Below, piece after piece: positions 16,758-26,435 of a DNA stretch of 64,000 nucleotides. The DNA is from Fidelibacterota bacterium (GTDB lineage Bacteria > Fidelibacterota > Marinisomatia > SCGC-AAA003-L08 > JACNLC01), in contig JACNLC010000071.1 of the NCBI GenBank assembly GCA_014381725.1, positions 1-64,000 of the forward strand, given 5' to 3'. Made by a program: the position numbers and the translations under genes. The stretch's first letter is position 1. Each line of letters starts with the position of its first letter. The notes under the pieces were generated by a model. That model saw only the letters and a list, made by a program, of their open reading frames with translations. It made no database searches and had not been told where the DNA came from.

Positions 16758-17661
16758 AGTTTACCTATTTCCAGGTCAGGGTTCACAATTTGTTGGAATG
16801 GGCAAAGATATTTTTGAGCAATCTGATATTGCAAAACAAATTTATCAAAGTGCTTCTGATATTTTAGGATTTGATTTGGTCGATATTTCTTTTAATGGAC
16901 CAGAAGATAAGTTAAGACAAACTCAGTTTACTCAGCCGGCTATTTTTGTGCATAGTGTTGCAGTGTATAATTTATTAAAAGAGCACAATCTCTTCCCTTC
17001 AGCAGTTGCTGGACATAGTTTGGGTGAATTCTCTGCATTAGTCGCTGCCAATGTTCTAACATTTGAAGACGCTTTAAATATTGTAAAAGTAAGAAGTTCT
17101 GAAATGGCAAAAGCAGGCAGTATTCAACCCGGAAGTATGGCGGCAATCTTGGGAGCAGATGATGAGCAAATCGAACAGATATGCAATCAAGATGGTGTGG
17201 TTGTTCCTGCTAATATCAATGCACTGGGACAGATTGTAATATCAGGAGAAGTTGATGCAGTTGCATCTGCTGTAGAAACTGCAAAATCTCTTGGGATTCG
17301 CAAAGCAATACCACTTAATGTTTCTGGCGCATTTCATTCCCCATTGATGGTTCCTGCCAGAGAACCTTTATCAAAAATATTGGAATCTGTAAAATTCAAC
17401 AATACAGATATTCCTGTTTATCAAAATGTTACAGCGAGCCCTGAGACAGATGCAGAAATCATTAAAGATAATATACTAAAGCAGTTGGAAAATCCAGTTC
17501 GTTGGGCTGATATCATTACAAATATGATTTCCGATGGATTTACAGATTTTATTGAAGTCGGTCCAAATAAAGTTCTATCAGGACTAAATCGTAGAATTAA
17601 CAGAGATGTAAATTCCACTCCGATTGGTACTTTTGAACAAATACAAAATTTAATCGCATAA
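16750..17661 (+). CDS. fabD: Malonyl-CoA:ACP transacylase
   Basis: 303 residues from the ATG at 16750, overlapping the fabH stop by 8 nt; the in-frame TTG at 16747 is an unlikely start. It moves malonyl from CoA to ACP. The active-site Ser is in AGHSLGEFSALV and the catalytic His in SGAFHSPLM. The N-terminus LFPGQGSQFVGMG is characteristic. Position between fabH and fabG is standard. Confidence 0.96.
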   Translation: MNKVYLFPGQGSQFVGMGKDIFEQSDIAKQIYQSASDILGFDLVDISFNGPEDKLRQTQFTQPAIFVHSVAVYNLLKEHNLFPSAVAGHSLGEFSALVAANVLTFEDALNIVKVRSSEMAKAGSIQPGSMAAILGADDEQIEQICNQDGVVVPANINALGQIVISGEVDAVASAVETAKSLGIRKAIPLNVSGAFHSPLMVPAREPLSKILESVKFNNTDIPVYQNVTASPETDAEIIKDNILKQLENPVRWADIITNMISDGFTDFIEVGPNKVLSGLNRRINRDVNSTPIGTFEQIQNLIA

Positions 17662-17671
17662 ATTTGGAGAT

Positions 17672-18418
17672 ATGTTGAATAATTTAGAAAACAAAATTGC
17701 AATTATCACAGGATCAGCACGGGGAATCGGATTCTCAATTGCGGAAACTTTTGCAGATAGTGGAGCAACTGTAGTAATCCTCGATTTATTTCAGGATGCT
17801 GTGGATGAAGCAGTAACAAATTTGACATCTAACGGAAAATCTGCTTATGGATATGCAGTAGATGTAACGGATTCAGAAAATGTTGATTCAATATTTAAAG
17901 AGATTCACCAAAAATTTGGAAAAATTGATATTTTAATCAACAATGCTGGAATAACAAAAGATGGTCTTATCATGAAAATGAAAGAATCTGATTGGGATGC
18001 TGTTTTAAATGTTAACCTTAAAGGCACATTTATTTGCACACAAATAATCAGCCGATATATGTTAAGGCAACGAGAAGGTGTGATTCTAAATATCGCATCA
18101 GTTATAGGTATAATGGGTAATGCAGGACAGTCAAATTATGCGGCATCTAAAGGCGGTGTTATTGCATTTACAAAATCTTCCGCAAAAGAGTTTGCGTCTA
18201 GAAACATTCGTGTAAATGCGATTGCTCCTGGATTTATAGAAACAGAAATGACTGCAAAATTACCCGAAGATGTCATCAATAAATATAAAACAGTTATTCC
18301 ATTAAAAAAACTTGGTAGTACAAAGGATGTAGCAAATCTGTTGCTATTTTTAGCTTCAGAACAGGCATCCTACATCACCGGTCAGACAATTAATGTCGAC
18401 GGTGGAATGATAATGTAA
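17672..18418 (+). CDS. fabG: 3-oxoacyl-ACP reductase FabG
   Basis: 248 residues, a typical SDR. NADPH-binding [12 protein letters not shown] is at the N-terminus, [12 protein letters not shown] follows, and the catalytic Ser-Tyr-Lys is present (IASVIG ... NYAASKGGV). It reduces beta-ketoacyl-ACP in each elongation cycle. Position between fabD and acpP supports FabG over other SDR enzymes. A ribosome-binding site (TGGAG) precedes the ATG at 17672. Confidence 0.95.
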   Translation: MLNNLENKIAIITGSARGIGFSIAETFADSGATVVILDLFQDAVDEAVTNLTSNGKSAYGYAVDVTDSENVDSIFKEIHQKFGKIDILINNAGITKDGLIMKMKESDWDAVLNVNLKGTFICTQIISRYMLRQREGVILNIASVIGIMGNAGQSNYAASKGGVIAFTKSSAKEFASRNIRVNAIAPGFIETEMTAKLPEDVINKYKTVIPLKKLGSTKDVANLLLFLASEQASYITGQTINVDGGMIM

Positions 18419-18444
18419 TCACAATAAAAGAACGGAGAGAAAAA

Positions 18445-18681
18445 ATGTCACAATACTTCGATAAAGTTAAAGAAATCATCATCGATAAACTTGGTGTAGA
18501 AGAAAGCAAAATCACAGTGGAAGCTAAATTCATTGATGATTTAGGTGCTGATTCATTAGATACAGTTGAATTAATTATGCAGTTCGAAGAAGAATTCAAC
18601 ATTGAAATTCCTGATGAAGATGCTGAAAAACTTACTACAGTTAAAGAAGCTATCGATTATATCGACACACAATTAGCTTAG
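18445..18681 (+). CDS. acpP: Acyl carrier protein
   Basis: 78 residues, acidic. The phosphopantetheine attachment Ser is in [10 protein letters not shown], followed by the helix of ACPs ([18 protein letters not shown]). It carries the growing chain for the Fab enzymes encoded around it. A good ribosome-binding site (GGAGAGAAAAA region) precedes it, and fabF follows after 8 nt. Confidence 0.98.
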   Translation: MSQYFDKVKEIIIDKLGVEESKITVEAKFIDDLGADSLDTVELIMQFEEEFNIEIPDEDAEKLTTVKEAIDYIDTQLA

Positions 18682-18689
18682 TTTTTGCT

Positions 18690-19922
18690 ATGACAAATCG
18701 ACGAGTTGTTGTTACGGGGATGGGACTCCTATCCCCTATCGGTAATTCTGTTTCTGAATTTCACGAAGGTTTGAAATCCGGTAGAAATGGTATTGGAGAA
18801 AATACTCTTTTTGATACATCTGACTTTTCTGCAAAACTATCGGGTTTAATTAAAAATCTGGAATTTGAGGACTATTTCAACCGAAAAGAACTAAATATTA
18901 TTGATAGATTTACTGCTTTTGCAATTATTGCAGCTGATGAAGCAGTAAAAGCGTCTGGTATAGCTAATGATTCTTTAGATAAAAATAAAATTGGAGTTAT
19001 CATTGGTTCTGGAATCGGCGGAATAAATACTCTTATTGAGCAACAAGCACGGCTTCTAAAAAGTCCAAGGCGAGTAAGTCCATATTTTGTTCCATCAATG
19101 ATTTCTGATATTGCTGCGGGGCATGTATCAATTAAACACGGATTTAAAGGCCCAAATTATTGTGTGGTTTCGGCTTGCGCAACAGCATCTCACTCAATTG
19201 GAGATGCATTTCGTTTAATTAAATACGGTGATGCCGATGCAATGATTACCGGTGGTGCTGATGCTTCAATTGTTCCAGTTTCTGTTGCAGGATTTTCCAA
19301 TATGAAAGCACTCACTAAGAATACTGATCCAAGTACTGCTAGCCGTCCTTTTGACGCAAACCGTGATGGATTTGTAATGGGCGAAGGTGCAGGAATTGTA
19401 GTTTTAGAAGAACTTGAGCATGCTTTAGCAAGAGGTGCAAATATCGTTGGAGAACTTGCTGGGTACGGAGCAACTGGAGATGCTTATCATCTTACAGCTC
19501 CCTCACAGGATGGCGATGGTGCTGTAAGGGCAATGAACCGTGCTATGGAAGATGCTGGTGCAAAACCTGAAGATGTAGGTTATATCAATGCACACGGGAC
19601 TTCTACTCCATTTAACGACAAAACAGAAACACTTGCAATTAAAACCACATTTGGTGAGCACGCAAAAGACATGTTCGTATCATCAACAAAATCAATGACT
19701 GGACACTTGTTGGGGGCAGCTGGAGGAATTGAAGCTATTGCTTCTATTCTTGCCATCGAACATTCATTTGTTCCTCCAACAATCAATTATGATACTCCTG
19801 ACCCTGAATGTGATTTGAACTATGTGCCAAATAATGCTATAGATGCTGATCTTAAATATGCAATGTCAAACACATTTGGATTTGGCGGACATAACGCTGT
19901 GTTGCTATTTAAAAAATACTAG
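18690..19922 (+). CDS. fabF: Beta-ketoacyl-ACP synthase II
   Basis: 410 residues, standard. It elongates acyl-ACP with malonyl-ACP. The active-site Cys is in [13 protein letters not shown], and the two catalytic His lie in [13 protein letters not shown] and [12 protein letters not shown]. The C-terminal [15 protein letters not shown] is the family end. It follows acpP by 8 nt and precedes rnc by 2 nt. Confidence 0.97.
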   Translation: MTNRRVVVTGMGLLSPIGNSVSEFHEGLKSGRNGIGENTLFDTSDFSAKLSGLIKNLEFEDYFNRKELNIIDRFTAFAIIAADEAVKASGIANDSLDKNKIGVIIGSGIGGINTLIEQQARLLKSPRRVSPYFVPSMISDIAAGHVSIKHGFKGPNYCVVSACATASHSIGDAFRLIKYGDADAMITGGADASIVPVSVAGFSNMKALTKNTDPSTASRPFDANRDGFVMGEGAGIVVLEELEHALARGANIVGELAGYGATGDAYHLTAPSQDGDGAVRAMNRAMEDAGAKPEDVGYINAHGTSTPFNDKTETLAIKTTFGEHAKDMFVSSTKSMTGHLLGAAGGIEAIASILAIEHSFVPPTINYDTPDPECDLNYVPNNAIDADLKYAMSNTFGFGGHNAVLLFKKY

Positions 19923-19924
19923 TT

Positions 19925-20647
19925 TTGAAACTATTTTCGATTTTTCGGAGACGGAGGGTAGATAATAAATTATCTTTTCTCCGTCCTCTGGAATCTTTCC
20001 TAAAATATAAATTTAAAGACCCTTCCCTGCTTCTAACTGCACTTACTCATCGCTCACTTGTTCAAGATTCTCCTCATAATTATGAACGACTAGAATTTCT
20101 TGGAGATGCTGTTCTAGATCATGTAATTTCTGAATGGTTGTATATAAAATATCCAAAAGCGGATGAAGGATTTCTAACAAAGACTCGTTCACGGCTGGTT
20201 AATAAAGTATTTCTTTCAAACCTAAGTTTGCGATATGAACTACTCGACTATATTCAAGTTCAGCAAGGAGTTGATTTAAAAGAAAAAAGAGTTGCAAGAA
20301 ATTTATCAGGAGATATTTTCGAATCTATTATCGGAGCGATGTATATTGATGGTGGTATTGAACCTGTTTCGAAATTTATCAAACGGACAGTAATAAAACA
20401 TTCAAAGAATGCAAATATAGAAACTAATTTCAAAGGTTTACTAATTGAATTTTGTCATCAAAACAATTATTTGGGACCTGTTTTCAAAACTCTTTCATAC
20501 GATGGACCAGAACATAATAAAGTATTTACTGTTGTTGCTATTGTAAATGATAATCTATCATTTAATGGAAAAGGAAGAAGTAAAAGAGGTGCAGAGCAAA
20601 ATGCTGCCAAAAACGCTTTAGATTCTATGAACAAGGAAACAGTGTAA
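19925..20647 (+). CDS. rnc: Ribonuclease III
   Basis: 240 residues. It cleaves double-stranded RNA, including rRNA precursors. The catalytic domain holds the signature ERLEFLGDAVLDHVI with the metal-binding Glu/Asp residues, plus a second acidic segment (GDIFESIIGAMYIDGG). A C-terminal double-stranded RNA-binding domain starts near residue 165 and contains GKGRSKRGAEQNAAK. It is the last gene of the rpmF-fab operon; the start TTG at 19925 lies 2 nt after fabF, with no upstream room for another start. Confidence 0.95.
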   Translation: MKLFSIFRRRRVDNKLSFLRPLESFLKYKFKDPSLLLTALTHRSLVQDSPHNYERLEFLGDAVLDHVISEWLYIKYPKADEGFLTKTRSRLVNKVFLSNLSLRYELLDYIQVQQGVDLKEKRVARNLSGDIFESIIGAMYIDGGIEPVSKFIKRTVIKHSKNANIETNFKGLLIEFCHQNNYLGPVFKTLSYDGPEHNKVFTVVAIVNDNLSFNGKGRSKRGAEQNAAKNALDSMNKETV

Positions 20648-20648
20648 T

Positions 20649-20689
20649 TTTGAAATATTCGGTTCTTAGTTAATTACTACTATTTCAAA
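20649..20689. terminator. Weak AT-rich hairpin between convergent rnc and DUF151 genes
   Basis: TTTGAAATA (20649-20657) and TATTTCAAA (20681-20689) can form a 9-bp AT-rich stem with a 23-nt loop. It is the only candidate terminator in the 67-nt gap, and the long loop makes it doubtful. Confidence 0.25.
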
Positions 20690-20714
20690 TATTCTACATC
20701 CTACTTATTTTAAT

Positions 20715-21305
20715 TTAACATTCTAATTGTTTAATCCTATTCCGCAATTTTGCGGCAGTCTCATAATTCTCTTCTTCAACAGCTTGTTCCATTGCTGTTT
20801 TTAGATTAGTTAAAATTTCCGTAAAGGAAAAATTACCATCGTCAACATTGTCAGGTACTTCGTAGTGAAATTCTCTAGCCATATTTTCTAGACTAGCATT
20901 TTGCAGAATTGATTCTGAAACAAATATTGGTACGACTGTCCTAAGAGAAAGAGATATAGCATCACTCGGACGAGAATCGAAAACTAACTCATCTTTATAA
21001 GGATTTTGAATAAATATCTGAGCATAAAATGTACCTTCTCTTAAATCAGAAATTGAAACTTTTGTAATTTTCCCACCAATCGCTTCAATTGTATCGATCA
21101 TTAAATCGTGAGTAAGAGGTCTTCTAAGTTTTCTTCCTTCGAGGGTTACAGCAATAGAATGTGCTTCTCGTTCTCCTACAATTATTGGTAAATGTCGTTC
21201 ACCATTTTGCTCTTTTAAAAGTACTGCATACCCTTTGTTAGTAGGATGATAGGAAATACTCAACACATCAACAGGTATCATTTGATTTTCGTTAATTCTA
21301 CTCAT
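20715..21305 (-). CDS. Bifunctional nuclease family protein (DUF151) with UVR motif
   Basis: 196 residues. The DUF151/bifunctional nuclease domain (about 8-135) contains LPIIVGEREAHSIA and the SRPSDAISLSLRT motif. The C-terminus (about 160-195: AMEQAVEEENYETAAKLRN) is a UVR motif like those in UvrB/UvrC and McsA. Plant and bacterial DUF151 proteins have been reported to have DNase and RNase activity, and their physiological role is unclear. It overlaps the upstream isomerase gene by 8 nt and ends a minus-strand operon convergent with rnc. Confidence 0.88.
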   Translation of the reverse strand: MSRINENQMIPVDVLSISYHPTNKGYAVLLKEQNGERHLPIIVGEREAHSIAVTLEGRKLRRPLTHDLMIDTIEAIGGKITKVSISDLREGTFYAQIFIQNPYKDELVFDSRPSDAISLSLRTVVPIFVSESILQNASLENMAREFHYEVPDNVDDGNFSFTEILTNLKTAMEQAVEEENYETAAKLRNRIKQLEC

Positions 21306-22353
21306 TCATTTTTCGTTTCAATAATTGTATTCGTTCTACTGGTGTCGGATCAACATTGTGCAATAATGCCGAGTAATAGCTAATCCAATCCGTAAAATGA
21401 ATCATTTTTAGCAATCTGACAATTCGGTTATTCCCAGTTTCTGAAATTGTAATTTGATTTTCTACAGTTTTATTCAATAATTGTTTAGTAACTTTCATCC
21501 TCTTTAATGAGCGTTCGTGATCATCTTCATCTGATAACCAAATAATTGTAAATTTTTTCAATAGTTCTGGATTTTGATTCCAACCTTCAATTTCATTGTG
21601 ATTTTGCTCTGGAATATGATGATGAAAAGCCATCATTTTTGCATTTTCTTCCAATTGACATCGGAACCGGTAGGCAGCTACCCAAGTTAAGTCTTCGCTA
21701 CCGTAGATAACAGGAATTGTTTTGAAAATTTTCTTAGCAATCATAATCGCTTCATTCTCGACAGAATCAACGACGAAATTTTTTGAATAGGCATCCAATT
21801 GTTCTATAGAATTTTTTAAATCTTGGACTAAGTCACTATTAGCTATTCTGAGTTTATTTAATACTAATAATAAAGTTGAAAATGACAATCCTAAAGCAGC
21901 ACGAGGTTGAAATCCTGCAGGAATCTTTACTATATCCAAATTATGGTTTTCTGCTAATTTAGTAATTTCTCCTCCAGTAGAAATCACAATAATTTTCGCT
22001 TTTGCAGATAAACATTGATGAAATGCAGAAAGAGTTTCTTCAGTTCCACCGGAATATGACGAAGCAATAACCAAAGTTGATTCATTAACCCAACCGGGAA
22101 TATCATACGAACGATTGACCAAAATAGGAATTTTACAAAAATCTTGCATAAGAACCCGGACAACATCTCCACCAATTGCAGATCCACCCATTCCTAAAAT
22201 TAATACATTTCGAATATCTGGATATGAATTTATTGGTTCGTAATCTTTCATTATATCAAACGATTGTTGGATTTGCTGTGGGAAACTACAAATTGCATCG
22301 TGCATACTAGATGAATCAAACAGAGATTTAAGATTTCGAATATCTATTTCCAT
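21298..22353 (-). CDS. Bifunctional phosphoglucose/phosphomannose isomerase
   Basis: 351 residues with two SIS domains. GMGGSAIGGDVVR and SSYSGGTEETL are the sugar-phosphate-binding loops, and HNEIEGW near residue 250 is the catalytic motif of the PGI/PMI family. It interconverts fructose-6-P with glucose-6-P or mannose-6-P. It sits beside a phosphomannomutase/phosphoglucomutase gene, which fits a hexose-phosphate route to GDP-mannose or other cell-surface sugars. The gene begins directly at the end of the polyprenyl synthetase gene. Confidence 0.92.
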   Translation of the reverse strand: MEIDIRNLKSLFDSSSMHDAICSFPQQIQQSFDIMKDYEPINSYPDIRNVLILGMGGSAIGGDVVRVLMQDFCKIPILVNRSYDIPGWVNESTLVIASSYSGGTEETLSAFHQCLSAKAKIIVISTGGEITKLAENHNLDIVKIPAGFQPRAALGLSFSTLLLVLNKLRIANSDLVQDLKNSIEQLDAYSKNFVVDSVENEAIMIAKKIFKTIPVIYGSEDLTWVAAYRFRCQLEENAKMMAFHHHIPEQNHNEIEGWNQNPELLKKFTIIWLSDEDDHERSLKRMKVTKQLLNKTVENQITISETGNNRIVRLLKMIHFTDWISYYSALLHNVDPTPVERIQLLKRKMNE

Positions 22354-23307
22354 TTAGTTATTCCTTTTCATTATCAAATCGCTAAAACACATTAAATTTC
22401 TGTGATCAACAGCTAAATTCATTAAACAACTATTGGCTTGGTTGATTGTATTTTCAATAAATTTTTCAGCATCTTGTTTGATGCCTGTTTCTAACATTAA
22501 TTTTCTAATTATTTGTATTCCATCAGTAAAATCATTTTTTGCAATTTCAATTGCTGATTCAATTTCTTTTGGGAATTTCGATTTTGCTTGAATCATCAAA
22601 TATGTTTTTTTTTCTAAAATAATATCACTTTTCAGACTTTTACCCATATTTTGTGAATCTGAAAATATCTCCAACATATCATCTTGAACCTGAAATGCTC
22701 TGCCAATCAATCGTGCAAAATCTCTAAGTGCAATTCTAATCTGTTTGTCCACATCTGCCACTAACGCACCAAGTTCTGCAGAAAGTCCAAGCAAATAGCC
22801 AGTTTTCAAATCAATCATTTTAATATATTGGTCAATTGTTACAAAGTTATCAGATTCAAATTCTTTATCAAGTGCTTGTCCTTCACAAACTGCGAGAAGT
22901 CCTTCTACAAAAACAGCCATAGCTTCAAGAGAATTAGGATTCATCTTCTGAAGCATTTTAAGAGCGATAGACAGCATTGCATCACCCGTTAATATTGCAA
23001 CACCAACATCCCATTTTTCGTGGACAGTCGGTTGATTATGTCTAACATCATCTTCGTCCATAATGTCATCGTGAACAAGTGTGAAATTATGAAGTATTTC
23101 AACAGAAAGTGCCGCAGGGAGTGACGCCTTAACTTTAGCCCCGCAAGATTCAGCTGTAATTAAAGTCAAAATTGGACGCAGTCGTTTGCCTCCACCTTTT
23201 AATACATAATCAATAGGTTTGGTTAAAGATTCTGGTCCAGATGTATAAATATCAGATAAACTATTATTTATCAAATCACGATATTCATTAATTTTTAAAT
23301 TATCCAC
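22354..23307 (-). CDS. Polyprenyl diphosphate synthase (trans-isoprenyl)
   Basis: 317 residues from the GTG at 23307, which overlaps the mutase stop by 8 nt; a TTG at 23325 would add 6 residues. The two aspartate-rich motifs are clear: DDIMDEDDVR (first, FARM region) and DDMLEIFSD (second), with GGGKRLRP at the N-terminus binding IPP. It makes linear prenyl diphosphates. The chain length (geranylgeranyl, or octaprenyl for quinones) cannot be read from the sequence by eye. It is part of the pmm-IDS-PGI/PMI-DUF151 operon. Confidence 0.93.
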   Translation of the reverse strand: MDNLKINEYRDLINNSLSDIYTSGPESLTKPIDYVLKGGGKRLRPILTLITAESCGAKVKASLPAALSVEILHNFTLVHDDIMDEDDVRHNQPTVHEKWDVGVAILTGDAMLSIALKMLQKMNPNSLEAMAVFVEGLLAVCEGQALDKEFESDNFVTIDQYIKMIDLKTGYLLGLSAELGALVADVDKQIRIALRDFARLIGRAFQVQDDMLEIFSDSQNMGKSLKSDIILEKKTYLMIQAKSKFPKEIESAIEIAKNDFTDGIQIIRKLMLETGIKQDAEKFIENTINQANSCLMNLAVDHRNLMCFSDLIMKRNN

Positions 23308-24658
23308 TGATTTCAATCTTCCCAAATTCTAATAATTTTGAAAGCACAATTTCTTTTATTTCTTCCATTCGTTCTGATGTTTTTGCCTCAAACCGACAGA
23401 CAATCACCGGTTGAGTGTTCGATGCTCGCACTAATCCCCATCCATCACCAAATTTTATTCTAACTCCATCAACATCAATACAATCATAGTTTTCTTTGAA
23501 ATAATTTTCTGCTTTTTCAGTTATTACAAATTTCTCTTTGTCTGTTGGACACTCCAATCGCAATTCCGGCGTGGAATAGTATTTTGGAATTTCTTCCGTA
23601 AGTTCTGATAGTGTTTTAGAACTTCTCGAAATCAACTGACATAAACGAAGAGAAACATAAATTGCATCATCAAATCCGTAAAAATCATCTGCGAAAAAAA
23701 TATGACCGCTCATTTCTCCGGCAAATTTCACATTTCTTTCTTTCATCTTGTCTTTGATGAGTGAATGCCCAGTCTTCCACATTAACGGTTTCCCGCCATT
23801 TCGGATAATCATATCTTCGAGTGCCTGAGAACATTTCACATCAAAAACGACTTCATCGCCTTCGGATAAGATTTCAGGTAGAAACAATGCCATCAGATTA
23901 TCAGAACGAATGATACCACCTTTTTCATCAACTGCAACCACACGGTCAGCATCTCCATCGTAAGCAACGCCAAAATCATAATTCCTAGATTTAATTTCTT
24001 TGACCATATCCACTAAATTTTTATCTTCGGTTGGGTCTGGGTGGTGATTTGGAAATGTTCCATCCACATCGCAGTAGAGTTTTTTGAACGAAATCCCCAG
24101 CTTCTCGAATACTTCAGGAGCTGAGAGACACCCAGCCGCATTTCCACAATCCATCACGATATTTAGTGGTTTATCAATGGTTATTTTGTTTGCGAGCATT
24201 TCCATATAAGGTGTTAGAATATCTTGCTTCGTATATGTTCCGCTTCCACATTCAAAATCTTGAGTCTCAATTAATTGCCGTAACTTTTGAATATCTTTAT
24301 CATAAAATGCTCGTTGCTGATACGAGAGTTTAAATCCGTTAAATTCAGGTGGATTGTGACTTCCTGTAATTTGAACAGCTCCATCAATTTCTAAATAAAA
24401 CATACTAAAATAATTCGCTGGAGTTGGAATTATTCCAATATCAACTACATCAATTCCTGCTTCAAGTATTCCTTTAGATAACAACTCCTTAAGTCTTGGT
24501 GTTGTGTCTCTTACATCACCGCTAACTGCAATTTTACTTCGCCCGTCTCTTTTAACGAATGTGCCAAATGCTCTACCTAAATCTAAGACTACATCATCGG
24601 TAAAATCTTCTTTTACTATTCCTCTAATATCATATTTTCTAAAAATGTAATGGTTCAT
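23300..24658 (-). CDS. Phosphomannomutase/phosphoglucomutase
   Basis: 452 residues, four-domain alpha-D-phosphohexomutase. The phospho-Ser is in GSHNPPEFNG, the metal-binding loop is DGDADR (near residue 235), the sugar-binding loop is GEMSGH, and the phosphate loop is VRASNTQPVIVCRFE at the C-terminus. It interconverts hexose 1- and 6-phosphates. With the downstream PGI/PMI it can supply mannose-1-P or glucose-1-P for surface polysaccharide. The length and motifs match AlgC/ManB-type enzymes more than GlmM. Confidence 0.94.
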   Translation of the reverse strand: MNHYIFRKYDIRGIVKEDFTDDVVLDLGRAFGTFVKRDGRSKIAVSGDVRDTTPRLKELLSKGILEAGIDVVDIGIIPTPANYFSMFYLEIDGAVQITGSHNPPEFNGFKLSYQQRAFYDKDIQKLRQLIETQDFECGSGTYTKQDILTPYMEMLANKITIDKPLNIVMDCGNAAGCLSAPEVFEKLGISFKKLYCDVDGTFPNHHPDPTEDKNLVDMVKEIKSRNYDFGVAYDGDADRVVAVDEKGGIIRSDNLMALFLPEILSEGDEVVFDVKCSQALEDMIIRNGGKPLMWKTGHSLIKDKMKERNVKFAGEMSGHIFFADDFYGFDDAIYVSLRLCQLISRSSKTLSELTEEIPKYYSTPELRLECPTDKEKFVITEKAENYFKENYDCIDVDGVRIKFGDGWGLVRASNTQPVIVCRFEAKTSERMEEIKEIVLSKLLEFGKIEISG

Positions 24659-24750
24659 TTATTTGTTAATCTTTCTCTATTTTAGCAGTGAGCTTGGAGC
24701 TCGTAACACGGTGGTTATTTCTTATATCCCACCTAATAACTTAATAACAG

Positions 24751-25857
24751 TTAACTTATTTTCATCTTTCCCAATATTATAAATTCCTTTGCTCCAGTTA
24801 CTGATGGCATATTTGCTGAAATATTTTTTATTTTCGCAACTGCAAGAACCGCCATCAACAATGCTTCCTTGCTATCTGGGTTAACTGCTGTTCGGAATCC
24901 TTCTAAAACTTCAATTTCTAAAAGTTCTTTTAATCTTTTCATCAAAATCGGATGATGAACTCCACCACCGTTTACAATTAATTGGATATCCGACTGCTGA
25001 AAGTTAAGAAAGTTTTGTATGTTAACAGAAATGCTTTTCGCAGTGAATTCAACCATAGTTCTTATAATATTATTAGAAGATTGTTTTGGATTTTCTGAAA
25101 TTACTTGTTTCAATAATTCAATTCCAAAAGCATCACGGCCTGTTGATTTTGGCGGTATTTGCGAGATAAACGGGTGATTTAGCAACTTTTTTAGCAAATC
25201 GTCTATCACTACTCCATTTGCAGAGTAACTCCCATTCTCATCGTAATTGACATTCCAAAATAACTTTGCGCATTCGTCAATCAGCGACATACCGGGACCA
25301 GTATCAAATCCTACAACCTCATTCCGATTTCCAGATTTTGGGATATGAGTGAGATTTGAAATTCCTCCAATATTCAATGTGATAACATCTTTTTGTGAAT
25401 TTTTGTATAGTAGCCAGTCGAGGAAAGGCACGAGTGGTGCTCCATTCCCTCCTCCATAAATGTCCGCAGTCCTGAAATCGTAAATCACAGGCACTTCTAA
25501 TGATTGAGCTAAATATTTCGGATTCCCGATTTGCGTTGATGAAACTCCATCAATATGTGCAATTGTTTGACCGTGTGAACCAACTACATCAATTTTTCTT
25601 CCATTGAGATATTTGATGCTTATTTCTGCAAATAGTTTACCCAGTAATTCATCTGTTTCCGTTATGGTTTTATTATCACCGACAAGCGAAGTCTCAATCT
25701 GTTGGCGAATATATTCAGAATATGGAACTGTTTGAAAATCAATAATCTCATATTCAAAATTATAAAATTCATCTAAATAAATATCACATAGGAGACAATC
25801 TAGCCCATCCATAGATGTGCCAGACATTAGCCCCAATACTTTGTATTTATTTTTCAA
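24751..25857 (-). CDS. anmK: Anhydro-N-acetylmuramic acid kinase
   Basis: 368 residues. The N-terminus GLMSGTSMDGLDCLLCD is the AnmK signature, GSHGQTIAH and GFDTGPG are further family motifs, and VNGGGVHHPILM is near the end. It phosphorylates and opens 1,6-anhydroMurNAc to MurNAc-6-P during peptidoglycan recycling. This supports a Gram-negative wall. The mutase gene on the same strand lies 92 nt further down, so it may be transcribed together with it or separately. Confidence 0.95.
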   Translation of the reverse strand: MKNKYKVLGLMSGTSMDGLDCLLCDIYLDEFYNFEYEIIDFQTVPYSEYIRQQIETSLVGDNKTITETDELLGKLFAEISIKYLNGRKIDVVGSHGQTIAHIDGVSSTQIGNPKYLAQSLEVPVIYDFRTADIYGGGNGAPLVPFLDWLLYKNSQKDVITLNIGGISNLTHIPKSGNRNEVVGFDTGPGMSLIDECAKLFWNVNYDENGSYSANGVVIDDLLKKLLNHPFISQIPPKSTGRDAFGIELLKQVISENPKQSSNNIIRTMVEFTAKSISVNIQNFLNFQQSDIQLIVNGGGVHHPILMKRLKELLEIEVLEGFRTAVNPDSKEALLMAVLAVAKIKNISANMPSVTGAKEFIILGKMKIS

Positions 25858-26435
25858 TTATAATTTCTGTTTTAACATGTGGTACTGACATTAAAATTAA
25901 AACTAATATTGGGATAAATCCCATTATCTTTCTATTTGAAATCTTAGATTTATTAGCAGGGAGCGATTATAAATTATTAATTGTCAATTACACAAAAATG
26001 TCTGAATCTGGATTTGCAGGATGAGTTGATTTTCAGCCTGCCCGCCATTTGAATTAACACCATGCAGGCGGGGATTATCAAAAAGCTTTTCATCCTGCCT
26101 GCCCTGTAAGGAGCTTGCGACTGTACAGGGATTCTGATATTGTTTTTATTCACAACGAAAACACCGAATAAACGAAGTTAAAAATAACCGCTAATTGCAC
26201 GAATTGTTTTAAGACCCGCAACGAAAACGCCCACCTGAAAAATGTTGGCGGACAAGCCGAAGTTACGAACTTGTTTTATTTCGTTTGTTCGTCAGTTCGT
26301 TGTTTTTTTTCCCAAACATCCATATCTAATATCCAAAATCAAGAATGGTTAATCAATATAAAATCCCACATATACGAAACAAGGGGGCAATCCCCCTTGT
26401 ACAAAAAATCCCGCAAATCCTTATACTAACTTTTA
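25858..26435. other. 578-nt non-coding mosaic region
   Basis: No gene is supported here. It holds several pieces resembling dispersed intergenic elements: TCTGAATCTGGATTTGCAGG near 26000, a GC-rich CCTGCCCGCC...GCAGGCGGGG segment (26036-26077), a CCCTGTA/TACAGGG inverted repeat (26102-26108, 26124-26130) and two related AACGAAAAC-containing blocks (about 26152-26181, 26219-26270). The hairpin at 26379-26400 ends the nuo operon. A 69-codon frame across 25815-26024 is rejected because it overlaps anmK and has no domain. Confidence 0.6.
26379..26400 (-). terminator. Hairpin at the end of the nuo operon
   Basis: ACAAGGGGG (26379-26387) and CCCCCTTGT (26392-26400) form a perfect 9-bp stem with a tight 4-nt loop, 36 nt beyond the nuoN stop. 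The T-run after it on the minus strand is poor, so it may rely on stem strength. Confidence 0.6.

Noticed and set aside
25815..26024. 69-codon frame on the plus strand over the start of anmK
   Set aside because: It overlaps the start of a certain gene on the other strand and continues into the repeat-like region; no domain or start signal.
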